A stretch of DNA of 64,000 nt from Robertmurraya sp047302285 (GTDB lineage: Bacteria; Bacillota; Bacilli; Bacillales; Cytobacillaceae): positions 1,488,001 through 1,552,000 of the forward strand of contig NZ_CP154845.1 of NCBI RefSeq assembly GCF_047302285.1, in the 5' to 3' direction. Position numbers and translations under genes: made by a program. Of the stretch, positions 1-9,238 are shown piece by piece. Position 1 is the first letter of the stretch. The number at the start of each line of letters is the position of its first letter. Under the pieces are notes generated by a model. That model did no database searches, was not told the DNA's origin, and saw only the letters and a list, made by a program, of their open reading frames with translations.

Positions 1-3000
1 TTTGGGCAGTCTGATAATCAAGTATCAGGTGATAACTTTTATTTTATTCCATTTAATGATGACGTTCGTACTAGTGGACAAGTTAAAGTGGTAGATGGGA
101 TAAATAATATTAGAAATCAGCTTAATCAATTAGAAAGAAATAGCATAGGTGGGACGAATTACACTCAAACTTTGGAATATACACAAAATAAGTTAAACCA
201 AAGTAATAATAAGAATAAATATATTATCTTTCTCACAGATGGTGAACCTACCGTATTAAACTATCGAAATAATAAATATATACTTTACACAAATGGGACC
301 GCTTTATACAATGGTTGGACCTCAAAAAGTAATTATGGAAAAACGAGAGATTTGATCCATCGTGTTGCTGAAGAGACTAGTAGAGAGTTAGCAGCAAGTA
401 ATATGACAATGTACAGTATTGGGTTTGCGCAAGAAGATGAAATAGATTTTCAACTGTTAGAGAGTATGTCAGCAGTAACAGGTGGTTCAGCTGTTCGTGC
501 GACGACTAGTAATTTGACAAATATTTTTCAAGAAATTTCAAAGAAAATCGATAGCTATACAATCAGTGGGGAAGTAACGGTAGATTTACAGAAATTTAGT
601 GGGAATGTTGTAGTAGATCCAAATACAACTGCAATCGTAGATGAAAATCAGGTCGCTCATTTTCCAATTAAATTTACATTTCCAGTTGGTATGGCACCAG
701 ATCCGAGTAGTATAGTAGTATCATTACCATTGTTATTTAAAAAAGAAGGGACATACTCTTTTGATAATATCAAATTAAACTATGATGGTCTTACTACTCC
801 AAAAACTCATGCTCCAGTGACGATAAAAGTAAATAGAGATTTGAATTCAGTTCCAGGAGCGGTTTTTGAAGTAAAGCCATCTTCGGAAGAATTTATTAAA
901 CCACCTAATGATCATGCTAAAGGAAATATTGATATTACCATTACTTCAAAAGGCATGGCACCAAGGGATGAACGGTTACCAATCGATGTAGTGTTTGTTC
1001 ATGATACCTCTGGCTCGATGGCAGATTCTTTTGGTGGTGCGAGACGAGACACAACTGCAAAAAACGCTTTGCAGTCTGCTATAAATTATTTTGAAGCTAA
1101 CTCAAAGGAAGAAGATAAGTTCTACTTTGTTCCCTTTGACGGTGAAGTGAGTAATAAAACGCAGGTTACGAGCTGCAGACTCTTGATCTTTTGTGATACA
1201 AAGAAAATAAATATTCGTCCGCTTGAAGGCTTAAGTACCATTAAAAATGCTATAGGTGATTTAGATTTAAATGGTGTTTCTAACGGAGGTACTAATTATA
1301 ACGCTGCATTGAATGAAGCAACGAATAAATTTGTACTAGGAAGCAACAGAAATAAATATATTATATTTTTAACAGATGGTGAGCCAACAACGCTCGTATA
1401 CAATAATGATAAGTATGAAATATTTACGAATAATACAGCTAGAAAAAATGGGGTAAATATTCCGTTAGCAGATGCGAAGCGAATTATCCGTGAACAAGCG
1501 CTAAATATTTCAGATTCACTTGGAAGTAAGGGCATAACGATGTATAGTATCGGTTTTGCACAAGAGGGAGAAGTGGACTTTGAATTATTAAGGAATATGT
1601 CTGCTAAAACAGGTGGCTATGCAGTTCAAGGGAAAACTGATAATTTAACGACGATTTTTGATGACATGTCGAAGAAAGTGAATGCAACAAGTATTTCGGG
1701 TAATGTTTCTATTGATCTAAAAGAGTTTGAGGGAGATGTTATTGTTGATCCTAGCTCAAATTTCAAAGCTAACAGTCAGCAAGTAGTACAAATTCCTTTC
1801 AATATCACATTCCCTGCCGGGGAAGAACCAGATCCTAGAATCATCCAACAAACTTTGCCGTTGCAATTTAAAAAAGCAGGCACCTATGATTTTATAGATA
1901 ATATCGTGATGAGCTATACCGACCATAATGGGGTTCAAAATACACTTAAACATGATCCGTTTACTGTTGTTGTCGGTGAGGAGACGGCACCATATTTCTT
2001 AAATGAAGTTGATATTTTAGGAAATCAATATTATTCACCGGACAGCTTAGTGAAATTAGGGAGTACGGATACAGAAAGAAATGAATTCTTTGTAGAGTAC
2101 AAGCTTTGGCCAGAGACAGTATTCACCGAAATTACAAATGGGAATATTAGTAATTTAAAGATTACTCAACCATTATTTGATGGGATATCATTAGCAAATC
2201 ATGACCAAATCACGTTATATAAAAATGGAGAACGTGCAGAGGGAATAACTGTTAAACAGATAAATAATGGTAAAGATATTGAAATTGAACTGAAAAATAA
2301 TGAAATCACGTATACATCAGGCAATTTCTCTGTAGATGAATATGTCATTCAATTGAGATTAAAAGCCGATTGGGCGCTACCGTATAGGTTATTGCCACAG
2401 GCAAATCTTCATTTCTATGACTCTCGTTTCATGGATCAGAATCAATCTTTAAATATTGATGAACAGCACATTTCTATGAGAGTCCATCTAAAAGGGATGA
2501 ATTATACCTATATTGGAAATCATCAAGGAATGATTGAGAAAGTTCATTCTCAGGATGGAACCGTTGTTGCTGAGACTCAGTTGTCCTTAGAGGATGATCT
2601 CATCGGAAAGCCAGTTAAAGAAATGAGATTAATCAATGAGGGTAAAGCGATTGAAGTAACATATTTTGATCAGACAAAAGCTGTTTTACATTTAAAAACA
2701 GACTATAAGTTGAAAAATCTGTCATTAAGTGAAGAACTTCAATCGGGAGAAACGACAAAAGGTAGAGTCGGATTTAAAATCACAGATCTCATAGCTGGAG
2801 AAAATGTGCTTTACGAGTACCAGCTTAAGGTGAATGGTTCTGAAACGGATTGGCAAGAGTTTGACCCAACGGCAACGATAGAATTGCCTAAGGAATTAGA
2901 AGGAAAAGTTGAAATTCGTGTTAGAACAAAAGGTGGATTTTCATTAAATGAGGAGCCGATTGTTAAGACACTAACGATTATTAAAGAATCTATTTCTGTT

Positions 3001-3801
3001 GAACCAAATCCAATCGAATTGAATGTGGGACAATCGATTCCAGTAGAGGTAAAAATAACGCCTGATGATGAAACCGAACGAGATTTTGTCATTTCAACAT
3101 GGGACCCAGAGATTGCCGAGTACGAAGATGGTAAAGTAACCGGTGTACAAGCAGGTGAAACCGTACTTCAAGTTACGACTACGGATATTGCAGGAAATGA
3201 GATTATAGAGGAAATCACGATAAAGGTTAATCCAGTGCTAATTACGAGTATTACTGTTACACCAAATCCACTTAGTATTGGAAAGCTCCATGAATTTAAA
3301 GATTTCATCATTGATATTGAGCCTAAAAATGCCTCGAATCAAGAGTTGATTTGGGAATCTTTACACCCATACGTTGTCGGAATTGTACAGCCCGGTCGGA
3401 TTTACGGGAAAACGACTGGTACTGCTGAAATCGAAATAAAAGCAAATGATGGTAGTGATGTGTCGGTTACGATTATCGTCAATGTTGGTTCTCCGTTAAC
3501 GGGCCTAGAAGTGGATGATACGTTGGTGATCGAAAAAGGTGACACGGAGAAAAATATGAATGATTACTTCGATTATTTACCATCTGATGCGACCAATATA
3601 AAAGGAGATCCATCCTTTACTTCAAAAAATGAAGATATATTAGAGGTAGACCTGGATGGAGAGCTTATTCCGAAAAGACTTGGTGAAACAGAAGTTAAAA
3701 TTAGTGTTCAAGATGAGGACGACAATACCTTTACCGCAGATCTAAAAGTGAAGGTAGTAGAAAAGGGCTCCACGGATAGTTACGATAAGGATAAATACTA
3801 G
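1..3801 (+). CDS. Large surface adhesin with two vWA modules and Big-like domains (5' end outside window)
   Basis: The reading frame is open from the first base, so the N-terminus, including any signal peptide or pilin-like leader, lies to the left; 1266 residues are visible. Residues 1-175 are the C-terminal part of a von Willebrand A domain (FLTDGEPT near residue 80). A second complete vWA starts near residue 328, with the MIDAS motif DTSGSM at 335-340, the threonine motif GGTNYNAA near 432 and FLTDGEPT near 456. Each vWA is followed by a similar beta-rich module (ISGxVxxDLxxFxG ... DPxxxxxxLPLxFKKxGTY), so a unit of about 300 residues has been duplicated. A pair of cysteines at 392 and 398 is inserted in vWA2. 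Three Big-like (bacterial Ig) repeats occupy roughly 998-1258. No LPXTG sorting motif is present at the C-terminus. vWA domains usually bind proteins through a divalent cation, and its place beside minor pilin genes suggests a pilus-tip or pilus-dependent adhesin. That role is inference. Confidence 0.75.
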   Translation, partial: FGQSDNQVSGDNFYFIPFNDDVRTSGQVKVVDGINNIRNQLNQLERNSIGGTNYTQTLEYTQNKLNQSNNKNKYIIFLTDGEPTVLNYRNNKYILYTNGTALYNGWTSKSNYGKTRDLIHRVAEETSRELAASNMTMYSIGFAQEDEIDFQLLESMSAVTGGSAVRATTSNLTNIFQEISKKIDSYTISGEVTVDLQKFSGNVVVDPNTTAIVDENQVAHFPIKFTFPVGMAPDPSSIVVSLPLLFKKEGTYSFDNIKLNYDGLTTPKTHAPVTIKVNRDLNSVPGAVFEVKPSSEEFIKPPNDHAKGNIDITITSKGMAPRDERLPIDVVFVHDTSGSMADSFGGARRDTTAKNALQSAINYFEANSKEEDKFYFVPFDGEVSNKTQVTSCRLLIFCDTKKINIRPLEGLSTIKNAIGDLDLNGVSNGGTNYNAALNEATNKFVLGSNRNKYIIFLTDGEPTTLVYNNDKYEIFTNNTARKNGVNIPLADAKRIIREQALNISDSLGSKGITMYSIGFAQEGEVDFELLRNMSAKTGGYAVQGKTDNLTTIFDDMSKKVNATSISGNVSIDLKEFEGDVIVDPSSNFKANSQQVVQIPFNITFPAGEEPDPRIIQQTLPLQFKKAGTYDFIDNIVMSYTDHNGVQNTLKHDPFTVVVGEETAPYFLNEVDILGNQYYSPDSLVKLGSTDTERNEFFVEYKLWPETVFTEITNGNISNLKITQPLFDGISLANHDQITLYKNGERAEGITVKQINNGKDIEIELKNNEITYTSGNFSVDEYVIQLRLKADWALPYRLLPQANLHFYDSRFMDQNQSLNIDEQHISMRVHLKGMNYTYIGNHQGMIEKVHSQDGTVVAETQLSLEDDLIGKPVKEMRLINEGKAIEVTYFDQTKAVLHLKTDYKLKNLSLSEELQSGETTKGRVGFKITDLIAGENVLYEYQLKVNGSETDWQEFDPTATIELPKELEGKVEIRVRTKGGFSLNEEPIVKTLTIIKESISVEPNPIELNVGQSIPVEVKITPDDETERDFVISTWDPEIAEYEDGKVTGVQAGETVLQVTTTDIAGNEIIEEITIKVNPVLITSITVTPNPLSIGKLHEFKDFIIDIEPKNASNQELIWESLHPYVVGIVQPGRIYGKTTGTAEIEIKANDGSDVSVTIIVNVGSPLTGLEVDDTLVIEKGDTEKNMNDYFDYLPSDATNIKGDPSFTSKNEDILEVDLDGELIPKRLGETEVKISVQDEDDNTFTADLKVKVVEKGSTDSYDKDKY

Positions 3802-3810
3802 AATATAAGA

Positions 3811-3846
3811 AAAAACGCCGATAAGTACATGCTTATCGGCATTTTT
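3811..3846. terminator. Bidirectional rho-independent terminator
   Basis: A perfect 9-bp stem (GCCGATAAG at 3817-3825 with CTTATCGGC at 3832-3840) is flanked by an A-run on the left and a T-run on the right. It therefore serves both the vWA adhesin gene and the convergent pilin-like operon ending at 3847. Confidence 0.9.
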
Positions 3847-5406
3847 CTATTCTTTTTTCATTAAATCCGTTACGACTTCTAATCGATCCATTTTCGGAAG
3901 TCCTTGCGCTTGATTCAAAAACAGCGTTTTATTGTTCTCAATAATAAGCCTAGATGCAGTAGGCTCACTTTCATTAGTAAACTTGATCACAGAATTTTCT
4001 TCATCTGCTTTCCCCCGATATGCATTAATTTCCAAATCGCCTTTGGCAAATATGCCACCTTCAATATGAAGAATGGAACCTACAGCATACACTTCTGCTT
4101 TTTCTGCTTCGTAATTTGTATAAAGATAGGCTTTAATGGAGCTTACCTCTTCTTTACCTAAGAATTTATTAACCCTGGCAATTTCCAAATGTCCTTCTGT
4201 CATTAATATTAGTTCCCCATCACCGTAGCCCGAAATATTGACATTGTTGATCATAGTATCGCCGAGGACATAAATAGTTGAGTCAAATGCGATATCGCCT
4301 CTAATGGTTAAATTTCCAGTTATGAGAATATTGGCCGAAACATTCATTAATTGTGTACCAGTATTTTCGATCACGACATTTCCATCAATAATGATCCATT
4401 GAGATTTTTCGTTAACAATTAAATCATTTGTATCAATATAGACATCTTGCTCCCCTTTACCAGGATGTAAGTACCCTTTTTTATTAGGATGAGAAAAATC
4501 TATATTGTTAAAAGAAGATATCAATTGTACATTGGGAGAGGTTAATCCATTTAAAATAATCTCGTCTATCCCCAAATCATACGGATCAACATGTTCACCA
4601 AGAAATCCGGCAGCTTTTAGTTTTTCTTTAAACGTTTTTTCAATATCAACATCAACATATTCATTTTCCTCTTTCATATAGGTTGGTGGAATAGGTTGAA
4701 AAGCTGATTCGAGTTCATTAATGGAGAGAGGAACAAAGTTGCCAATTTTTTCACCATTCTTATAGCAATTATTGCTACAATACTCGACCTCTTCGGTTTC
4801 TAAAAATAGTAGATTTTCAGTCTCACTGCGGACAGAAGGAAAAGAAGTATCTTCTTCTAACATTTCATCATGATAAATATATTTTGCCTGGTTGGTAAGG
4901 ACAAGCTTATCATTGGCGTAAATGTTTCCCTTTTCAACATAGGTAGATCCATTTAGTGTTAGTGTTCCTCTAGAACCAACTGCATATTTCAGGAAGCTGG
5001 GAATTCCTGTAATATACACAATTTGCGAAAATGGTTCGTTTGAAACTCGAAAAATACGGGTGAAATCTTCAGCTTCTTTGATCGTCTCATTTTCGCTTGT
5101 GATGTTTTCGATTTGATAGCCATATTCATTATTTATAATCGAATCTTCGATCATTTCATTGTAGGCATTTGTAGACATATCGGGATTTTCTTGATTGTAT
5201 TTTGAATCAATGACTTCTTTTATATAGGCAACTGCCTCAGTTAAAGCGCGAATTTTATCCAAATCGCCTGTAACCTGTTCTTCTCTAATTCCAGTTCTTT
5301 TTGCTCCTCCAATACTAGTAGAAAGGATCGATAGACCAAGGACTGTAAAAACTAATATCATGACCATAACGACTAATAATGTCGAGCCTCTTTCGTTTTT
5401 TAACAT
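3847..5406 (-). CDS. PilX-like minor pilin with long beta-solenoid-like body
   Basis: 519 residues. The N-terminus MLKNERGSTLLVVMVMILVF is a class III (type IV prepilin-like) leader: short and basic, then G/S, then a hydrophobic helix continuing as an alpha-helix to about residue 65. It lacks the Glu5 of classical pilins, as PilX/GspK-type minor pilins often do. From about residue 150 to 490 the chain shows repeated short beta-strand patterns with many V/I/N/G residues (for example ILITGNLTIRGDIAF and INNVNISGYGDGELILM), resembling a right-handed beta-helix or bactofilin-like fold. It is the last gene of a three-gene minor pilin operon and converges on the vWA adhesin gene. By analogy with type IVa priming complexes it could sit at the pilus tip and display the solenoid. 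Two cysteines close together (YCSNNC, about residue 208) may form a disulfide. The pilin-like assignment is strong; the tip role is inferred. Confidence 0.7.
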   Translation of the reverse strand: MLKNERGSTLLVVMVMILVFTVLGLSILSTSIGGAKRTGIREEQVTGDLDKIRALTEAVAYIKEVIDSKYNQENPDMSTNAYNEMIEDSIINNEYGYQIENITSENETIKEAEDFTRIFRVSNEPFSQIVYITGIPSFLKYAVGSRGTLTLNGSTYVEKGNIYANDKLVLTNQAKYIYHDEMLEEDTSFPSVRSETENLLFLETEEVEYCSNNCYKNGEKIGNFVPLSINELESAFQPIPPTYMKEENEYVDVDIEKTFKEKLKAAGFLGEHVDPYDLGIDEIILNGLTSPNVQLISSFNNIDFSHPNKKGYLHPGKGEQDVYIDTNDLIVNEKSQWIIIDGNVVIENTGTQLMNVSANILITGNLTIRGDIAFDSTIYVLGDTMINNVNISGYGDGELILMTEGHLEIARVNKFLGKEEVSSIKAYLYTNYEAEKAEVYAVGSILHIEGGIFAKGDLEINAYRGKADEENSVIKFTNESEPTASRLIIENNKTLFLNQAQGLPKMDRLEVVTDLMKKE

Positions 5407-5419
5407 CTCATCACCATCC

Positions 5420-6043
5420 TTAAAATCCGAAGGAACTATTTAAAATAAGGGGCTCTGTTTTTAGAAAACTAGACCGCCTTTCATTTCCATCAGCGATAAC
5501 AATTTTCAAAAAAATTCTCCCATTTTCGCATCCACCACCTATTCTCTCTTTCGTACAGGAATAAGAAATAGAAGAACTTTCTGGCTGACCATTGATTTCA
5601 ACTGTTGTAAGTGAAGAACTATCAGAAGAGATTCGATTTTTCTCCAATGAAATTACGGTATCTTCTTCTCGTTTAATCTTTTCAATGTAAAAATGCCCGT
5701 CCTCGAAATAGATCAGTAAATCCTGTTCAATGTCTGTTGAATCTTCGACAAGATATCCGTCTACATTTTTCGGTCGAAATCTGACCATTTCAATTCCAGT
5801 TTCTTCAGTCGTTTCATAGCTGGCAATATAATTGGGAGGATTCTCATACATTTCATTTAGTATCATTGTTGCTACATAATCAGCGTCATCCCGCAACTGA
5901 GATTCAATGCCAATTTTCTGATACAATTTTAAACCGGTCGTAAACACACTATAAATGACTCCGGAAATAATAGACATAATCACCAAAGTGACTAATACTT
6001 CGACTAGAGTTAGTCCTTTTTCCGATTTTATTAGCTTCCTCAT
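5420..6043 (-). CDS. PilW/PulJ-like minor pilin
   Basis: 207 residues starting with a type IV prepilin leader: basic MRKLIKSEKG, processing site G/L, then LTLVEVLVTLVIMSIISG with Glu at mature position 5. The length and the long polar C-terminal domain fit the GspJ/PilW class of minor pilins. Its ATG overlaps the stop of the upstream gene in an ATGA arrangement, so the two are translationally coupled, and the PilX-like gene follows 13 bases downstream. Expected to be cleaved by the prepilin peptidase encoded at 15090 and assembled with the other two minor pilins. Two cysteines in the C-terminal half (SCTKERIGGGCEN) could stabilise the globular domain. The exact subclass cannot be fixed from sequence alone. 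Confidence 0.75.
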   Translation of the reverse strand: MRKLIKSEKGLTLVEVLVTLVIMSIISGVIYSVFTTGLKLYQKIGIESQLRDDADYVATMILNEMYENPPNYIASYETTEETGIEMVRFRPKNVDGYLVEDSTDIEQDLLIYFEDGHFYIEKIKREEDTVISLEKNRISSDSSSLTTVEINGQPESSSISYSCTKERIGGGCENGRIFLKIVIADGNERRSSFLKTEPLILNSSFGF

Positions 6044-6540
6044 TTTTTTATCAAGCCCCTAACGTCGGCAGTATGATTACCCCACTGTACGGTAATTTCA
6101 ACACCGATTAGCTGATCCTGTAAATTGGGTTTATCTCTATCTGGATTTTCAAAGTCTAGAATATTCTTCGTAAATCTCACTTTTGATTTATAATCGACCT
6201 CATTCACCTTTGTATCAAAAAAGCTCTCACAAACAGTTGGATCATCAAAAACCGTTTCGCCGTTTACAATATCACGGCAATTATCAGTACTAATTTCTTT
6301 CTCCATGATCGTTTCATGAGAAAAATAGTTCTCCTTAATTTTCTTAAAATCTTGTTGTTCAAAGTAATAGAGGACGTTACGTGCAACATTTATACCCACA
6401 GTTTTATCTTCATTTGTCTTTGTGTACGAATAGGCTTGATTAAAGAAGGATAAAAATGAAGTCATAATAATACCTAATATGGTGATCGAAATCAGGACCT
6501 CTATTAAAGTGAGTCCTTTTTCGCATCTCATGTCTCTCAA
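6040..6540 (-). CDS. PilV/GspI-like minor pilin
   Basis: 166 residues if translation starts at the TTG at 6540, which has an SD-like GAAGGTG 7 bases upstream; an ATG at 6531 is the alternative and leaves the leader essentially intact. The leader MRDMRCEKG/LTLIEVLISITILGI has the type IV prepilin cleavage site with Glu5. The protein is short with a moderately polar C-terminal domain containing a pair of cysteines (CRDIVNGETVFDDPTVC). It is the first gene of the minor pilin operon, which reads leftward and diverges from the main pil operon. Expected role: minor subunit that helps start pilus assembly. Confidence 0.72.
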   Translation of the reverse strand: MRDMRCEKGLTLIEVLISITILGIIMTSFLSFFNQAYSYTKTNEDKTVGINVARNVLYYFEQQDFKKIKENYFSHETIMEKEISTDNCRDIVNGETVFDDPTVCESFFDTKVNEVDYKSKVRFTKNILDFENPDRDKPNLQDQLIGVEITVQWGNHTADVRGLIKK

Positions 6541-6658
6541 TCATTTTCACCTTCACTTTCATATGTGATAAATATGGAATAGGATAAATGTAGTATATCG
6601 AATGGTGAATAGTAATTTTTGCATCATATTTACTACTTCTTTCAAAATAGCTAACTTT

Positions 6659-6700
6659 ATTATACAATATTTAAGAGTCTATAAATGTAGAACTTGCACG
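6659..6700 (-). promoter_or_regulatory. Possible promoter of the minor pilin operon
   Basis: On the minus strand a perfect TATAAT hexamer lies at 6664-6659, about 120 bases upstream of the first minor pilin gene. The matching -35 region is poor, so only the -10 supports the call. Confidence 0.35.
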
Positions 6701-6819
6701 AAATACGCGGTTGAATTTAGTCAATTTTTTACAATGCTAAAATATATGCATTTTTTTGATGTATTTTGGAATGGCACATGAATTGGAATTATAACTTTTA
6801 TACTAGAAGGGGTGAACGA

Positions 6820-8328
6820 ATGGGAGAGCTGGTGGTCTCTATCATATCCTTGATTATTCTAATCCCAATTATCTTTTTCCTTCCGCTAGGATTAACGAAT
6901 AAGGGAAAAGGATTGCTCATCATCATTGCGTTTGTATTTGCAAATGTGGGAATTTTGGCCAAAAGTAATTTCCAGATATGGCAAACTGCACTTATCATCT
7001 TACTATTAACGGCTCTTACTGTTTACATTTTGGATAGGCGATTTCATAATCTGTTGTTTTCAAAGTCAGTTGATGAGAAACAAGCAGATCCCCTTTTACA
7101 AGAAGTGGATCTACCTCCTGACACTGAACAACCAAATGATGTTCAAATGGAACAAGAGAATAACATCTCTTTTATAAAAGACGATGCACTAGAAGTCAGG
7201 GAGATGTTGTTAGAAGTTAATCAGGAAGAAGAAATAAGGGAAAAGTCTGTTCTTGAACCAGAAGTACTACATGATGAAGATTTAGATGTGGAAACGTCTT
7301 TTCTTAATGAAAGAAACGAAACGATCGTTGAGGAAAACATCCCAGTCGAGGAATCCGAGGAAAAGGGGTATATGGCGGATATCGAATTGTTGCTTGAAAA
7401 TGATGAGTTAGAAGAACCAGTAATGGAGCAAAATTCAAGTGAAATCGACGAACAAGAAGAGTCCCATTCATCTGTCGAACTTGAGGTATTGAATTTTGAA
7501 GATAACATGGAAGATTCAACTGTGGAAGAAGAAATTGGCTTCGATTCAGTAATAGAAGAGAGCGACACAAAGTCTGCTGAATTAGAAACATTAAGACCAG
7601 AAGACATACTGGAATCAGAACTTCTTGAAGATGGAGCTTTAAATGAATTGGAGTTAGCGCAAAGGGAAGTGGCAGCGTCGCTGATTGAGGAAGAAGATGA
7701 CGCGCTTCTTGAAGATGAAGAAAATGAATTAGAAGAATTTCCTATCCTTGAAGAGGAAGATAGAGACGATGCTCTAATTGATATGAAAGAAGATGAGAGC
7801 GCTAAACCTCAAATTGAAGAAACCCTCATATCTGATGAGTTGGAATATTTATATGAAGAATCAGTGTTCGAAATAGTAGCTGAAGATACTACTATGGAGG
7901 AAATCGTAGTAACTGACGAATTTGACCCAGAGACAGAAGTAGGCGATCTAGTAGATGAATTAGATACTGACTTAATACCTGATATCCCTGATGAAGACGA
8001 GGTACCTTCTTCAACTGAGAAGGAAGAACAAACAATGATTCTTCAGCAGCAAATATTCCATACGATGGTGTCGCAAATCAATCTAGCTAAAAAGCAAATG
8101 TCGCCTCACAGTTATGAGCAATATGTTAAAGAATATTTACATCCAGAGATACCGATTCAGGAATATTATACTTTTGTTAGTTTGTTGATTGAACATTATA
8201 TTAGGCAAAAAGAATCAGGAAAATTAGAGGATCTTTTAACCGATTTAAGCGGGAAATTCACAAATTATCCAGTTTTGGATATGGAAATTCAATATTTATT
8301 AAAACAATATTGCGAAAAAACACGATGA
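6820..8328 (+). CDS. Acidic membrane protein, first gene of the pil operon (function unknown)
   Basis: 502 residues from the ATG at 6820, preceded by AAGGGGTG at 6807-6814 with ideal spacing; the frame is open further upstream but has no comparable ribosome site. Two to three hydrophobic segments fill residues 1-75 (ISLIILIPIIFFLPLGL, then two more). The middle, about residues 85-400, is extremely rich in Glu and Asp and looks disordered. A C-terminal helical domain (about 410-500) contains SPHSYEQYVKEYLHPEIPIQ. I do not recognise a family. The gene heads the rightward operon that leads into the PRC-barrel, G5-like and pilB genes, so it is probably a pilus accessory factor. The long acidic linker could span the Gram-positive wall zone or be cytoplasmic; the topology is not resolvable here. 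Confidence 0.65.
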   Translation: MGELVVSIISLIILIPIIFFLPLGLTNKGKGLLIIIAFVFANVGILAKSNFQIWQTALIILLLTALTVYILDRRFHNLLFSKSVDEKQADPLLQEVDLPPDTEQPNDVQMEQENNISFIKDDALEVREMLLEVNQEEEIREKSVLEPEVLHDEDLDVETSFLNERNETIVEENIPVEESEEKGYMADIELLLENDELEEPVMEQNSSEIDEQEESHSSVELEVLNFEDNMEDSTVEEEIGFDSVIEESDTKSAELETLRPEDILESELLEDGALNELELAQREVAASLIEEEDDALLEDEENELEEFPILEEEDRDDALIDMKEDESAKPQIEETLISDELEYLYEESVFEIVAEDTTMEEIVVTDEFDPETEVGDLVDELDTDLIPDIPDEDEVPSSTEKEEQTMILQQQIFHTMVSQINLAKKQMSPHSYEQYVKEYLHPEIPIQEYYTFVSLLIEHYIRQKESGKLEDLLTDLSGKFTNYPVLDMEIQYLLKQYCEKTR

Positions 8329-8461
8329 TCTTCCTAATAACATGTTAAAATAGTGTATTATATGGATGAATTTTATCTATATATGTCGAACAGGCATATG
8401 TATAGAATTTATTCGCAATTATAGTTTCGTGAACTTATAGATTAGGTGTGGTGAAAATTTA

Positions 8462-9220
8462 ATGAAAAAAAGTACTCAAATCAGCGGTTTACCAATTATT
8501 AGCATCCTAGATGGCAATCAAGTAGGAAAAGTAAAATCTTTAGTGATCAATCCAGACAAAGGTTCAGTCGATTTTTTAACAATCGAGCATGAGGATTTCC
8601 AAGTTAGTGTCAAAGCGATTCCCTTTAAAAAGGTAGTTGGGATAGGGGAATATGCTGTCACTGTTGGCAGTGAAAGTGCAGTCATTGATTTAAATGAAAT
8701 TCCGATTGCCAATCAGCTTGTAAATAAGAAAATCAAAATCACTGGCACGAAGGTCATGACGAGAAAAGGTGAACTAATCGGAGAAGTTGTCGAATACTTT
8801 GTCGATCAGGAATCAGGGAATATTCTTGGCATGCAGCTAAAGCTTGCCGATAAAGAAGTGGCCCTTTCTTCAGAGTCTGTCGTCACTTTCGGTAAGGACA
8901 TCATTATTGTGAAGGAAGACGCTACCTCTTACTTTCTCAATTCTGTAGAAGAATTAGAAGGAAAGACGGACTCATCTGAATTAGTCGAAGAGCTTGCTAC
9001 AACGGAACCTACCACTTTAGTGGACGATGATGAAGTAAAATCTCTTAAAGAAAAGCAAATTGAACTTTTAGCTGGAAAAAAGCTAGCAAAAGATATTTAT
9101 GATAAAGATGGGAATCTTCTCTTTAGCGAAGGGACCTATTTAACAGCAGAGCAAATTCAAAAGGCACAAGAAGAAGGACCAAGTATTGTTGTTGAGTTAT
9201 CCATGAATGTGGAAGCTTAA
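8462..9220 (+). CDS. PRC-barrel domain protein in pil operon
   Basis: 252 residues. The N-terminal half contains two PRC-barrel-like repeats: residues 5-75 (GLPIISILDGNQVGKVKSLV) and 80-160 (GTKVMTRKGELIGEVVEYFV), each with the usual pattern of a glycine-rich turn after a conserved strand. The C-terminal part (about 195-252) holds a third small motif, ELLAGKKLAKDIYDKDGNLL, resembling the short beta-hairpin module found in regulatory and two-component proteins. No signal peptide is present, so it should be cytoplasmic. The ATG follows AGGTGTGGTG. It lies between the acidic membrane protein and the G5/VanW-like protein, upstream of pilB. PRC-barrels occur in 16S rRNA processing factor RimM and in photosynthetic reaction centres; the role here is unknown, but the operon position points to pilus assembly or its control. 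Confidence 0.7.
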   Translation: MKKSTQISGLPIISILDGNQVGKVKSLVINPDKGSVDFLTIEHEDFQVSVKAIPFKKVVGIGEYAVTVGSESAVIDLNEIPIANQLVNKKIKITGTKVMTRKGELIGEVVEYFVDQESGNILGMQLKLADKEVALSSESVVTFGKDIIIVKEDATSYFLNSVEELEGKTDSSELVEELATTEPTTLVDDDEVKSLKEKQIELLAGKKLAKDIYDKDGNLLFSEGTYLTAEQIQKAQEEGPSIVVELSMNVEA

Positions 9221-9238
9221 TGGGGGAGGCCGATTCAT

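Noticed and set aside
6440..6667. Short minus-strand frame overlapping the first minor pilin gene
   Set aside because: It shares the same ribosome site with an ATG 4 bases before the TTG, but the encoded protein has no recognisable features, while the TTG frame yields a clear prepilin.
7221..7607. Open frames on the minus strand opposite the acidic pil operon protein
   Set aside because: Ser-rich mirror of the Glu/Asp codons of the real gene; no ribosome site or family features.
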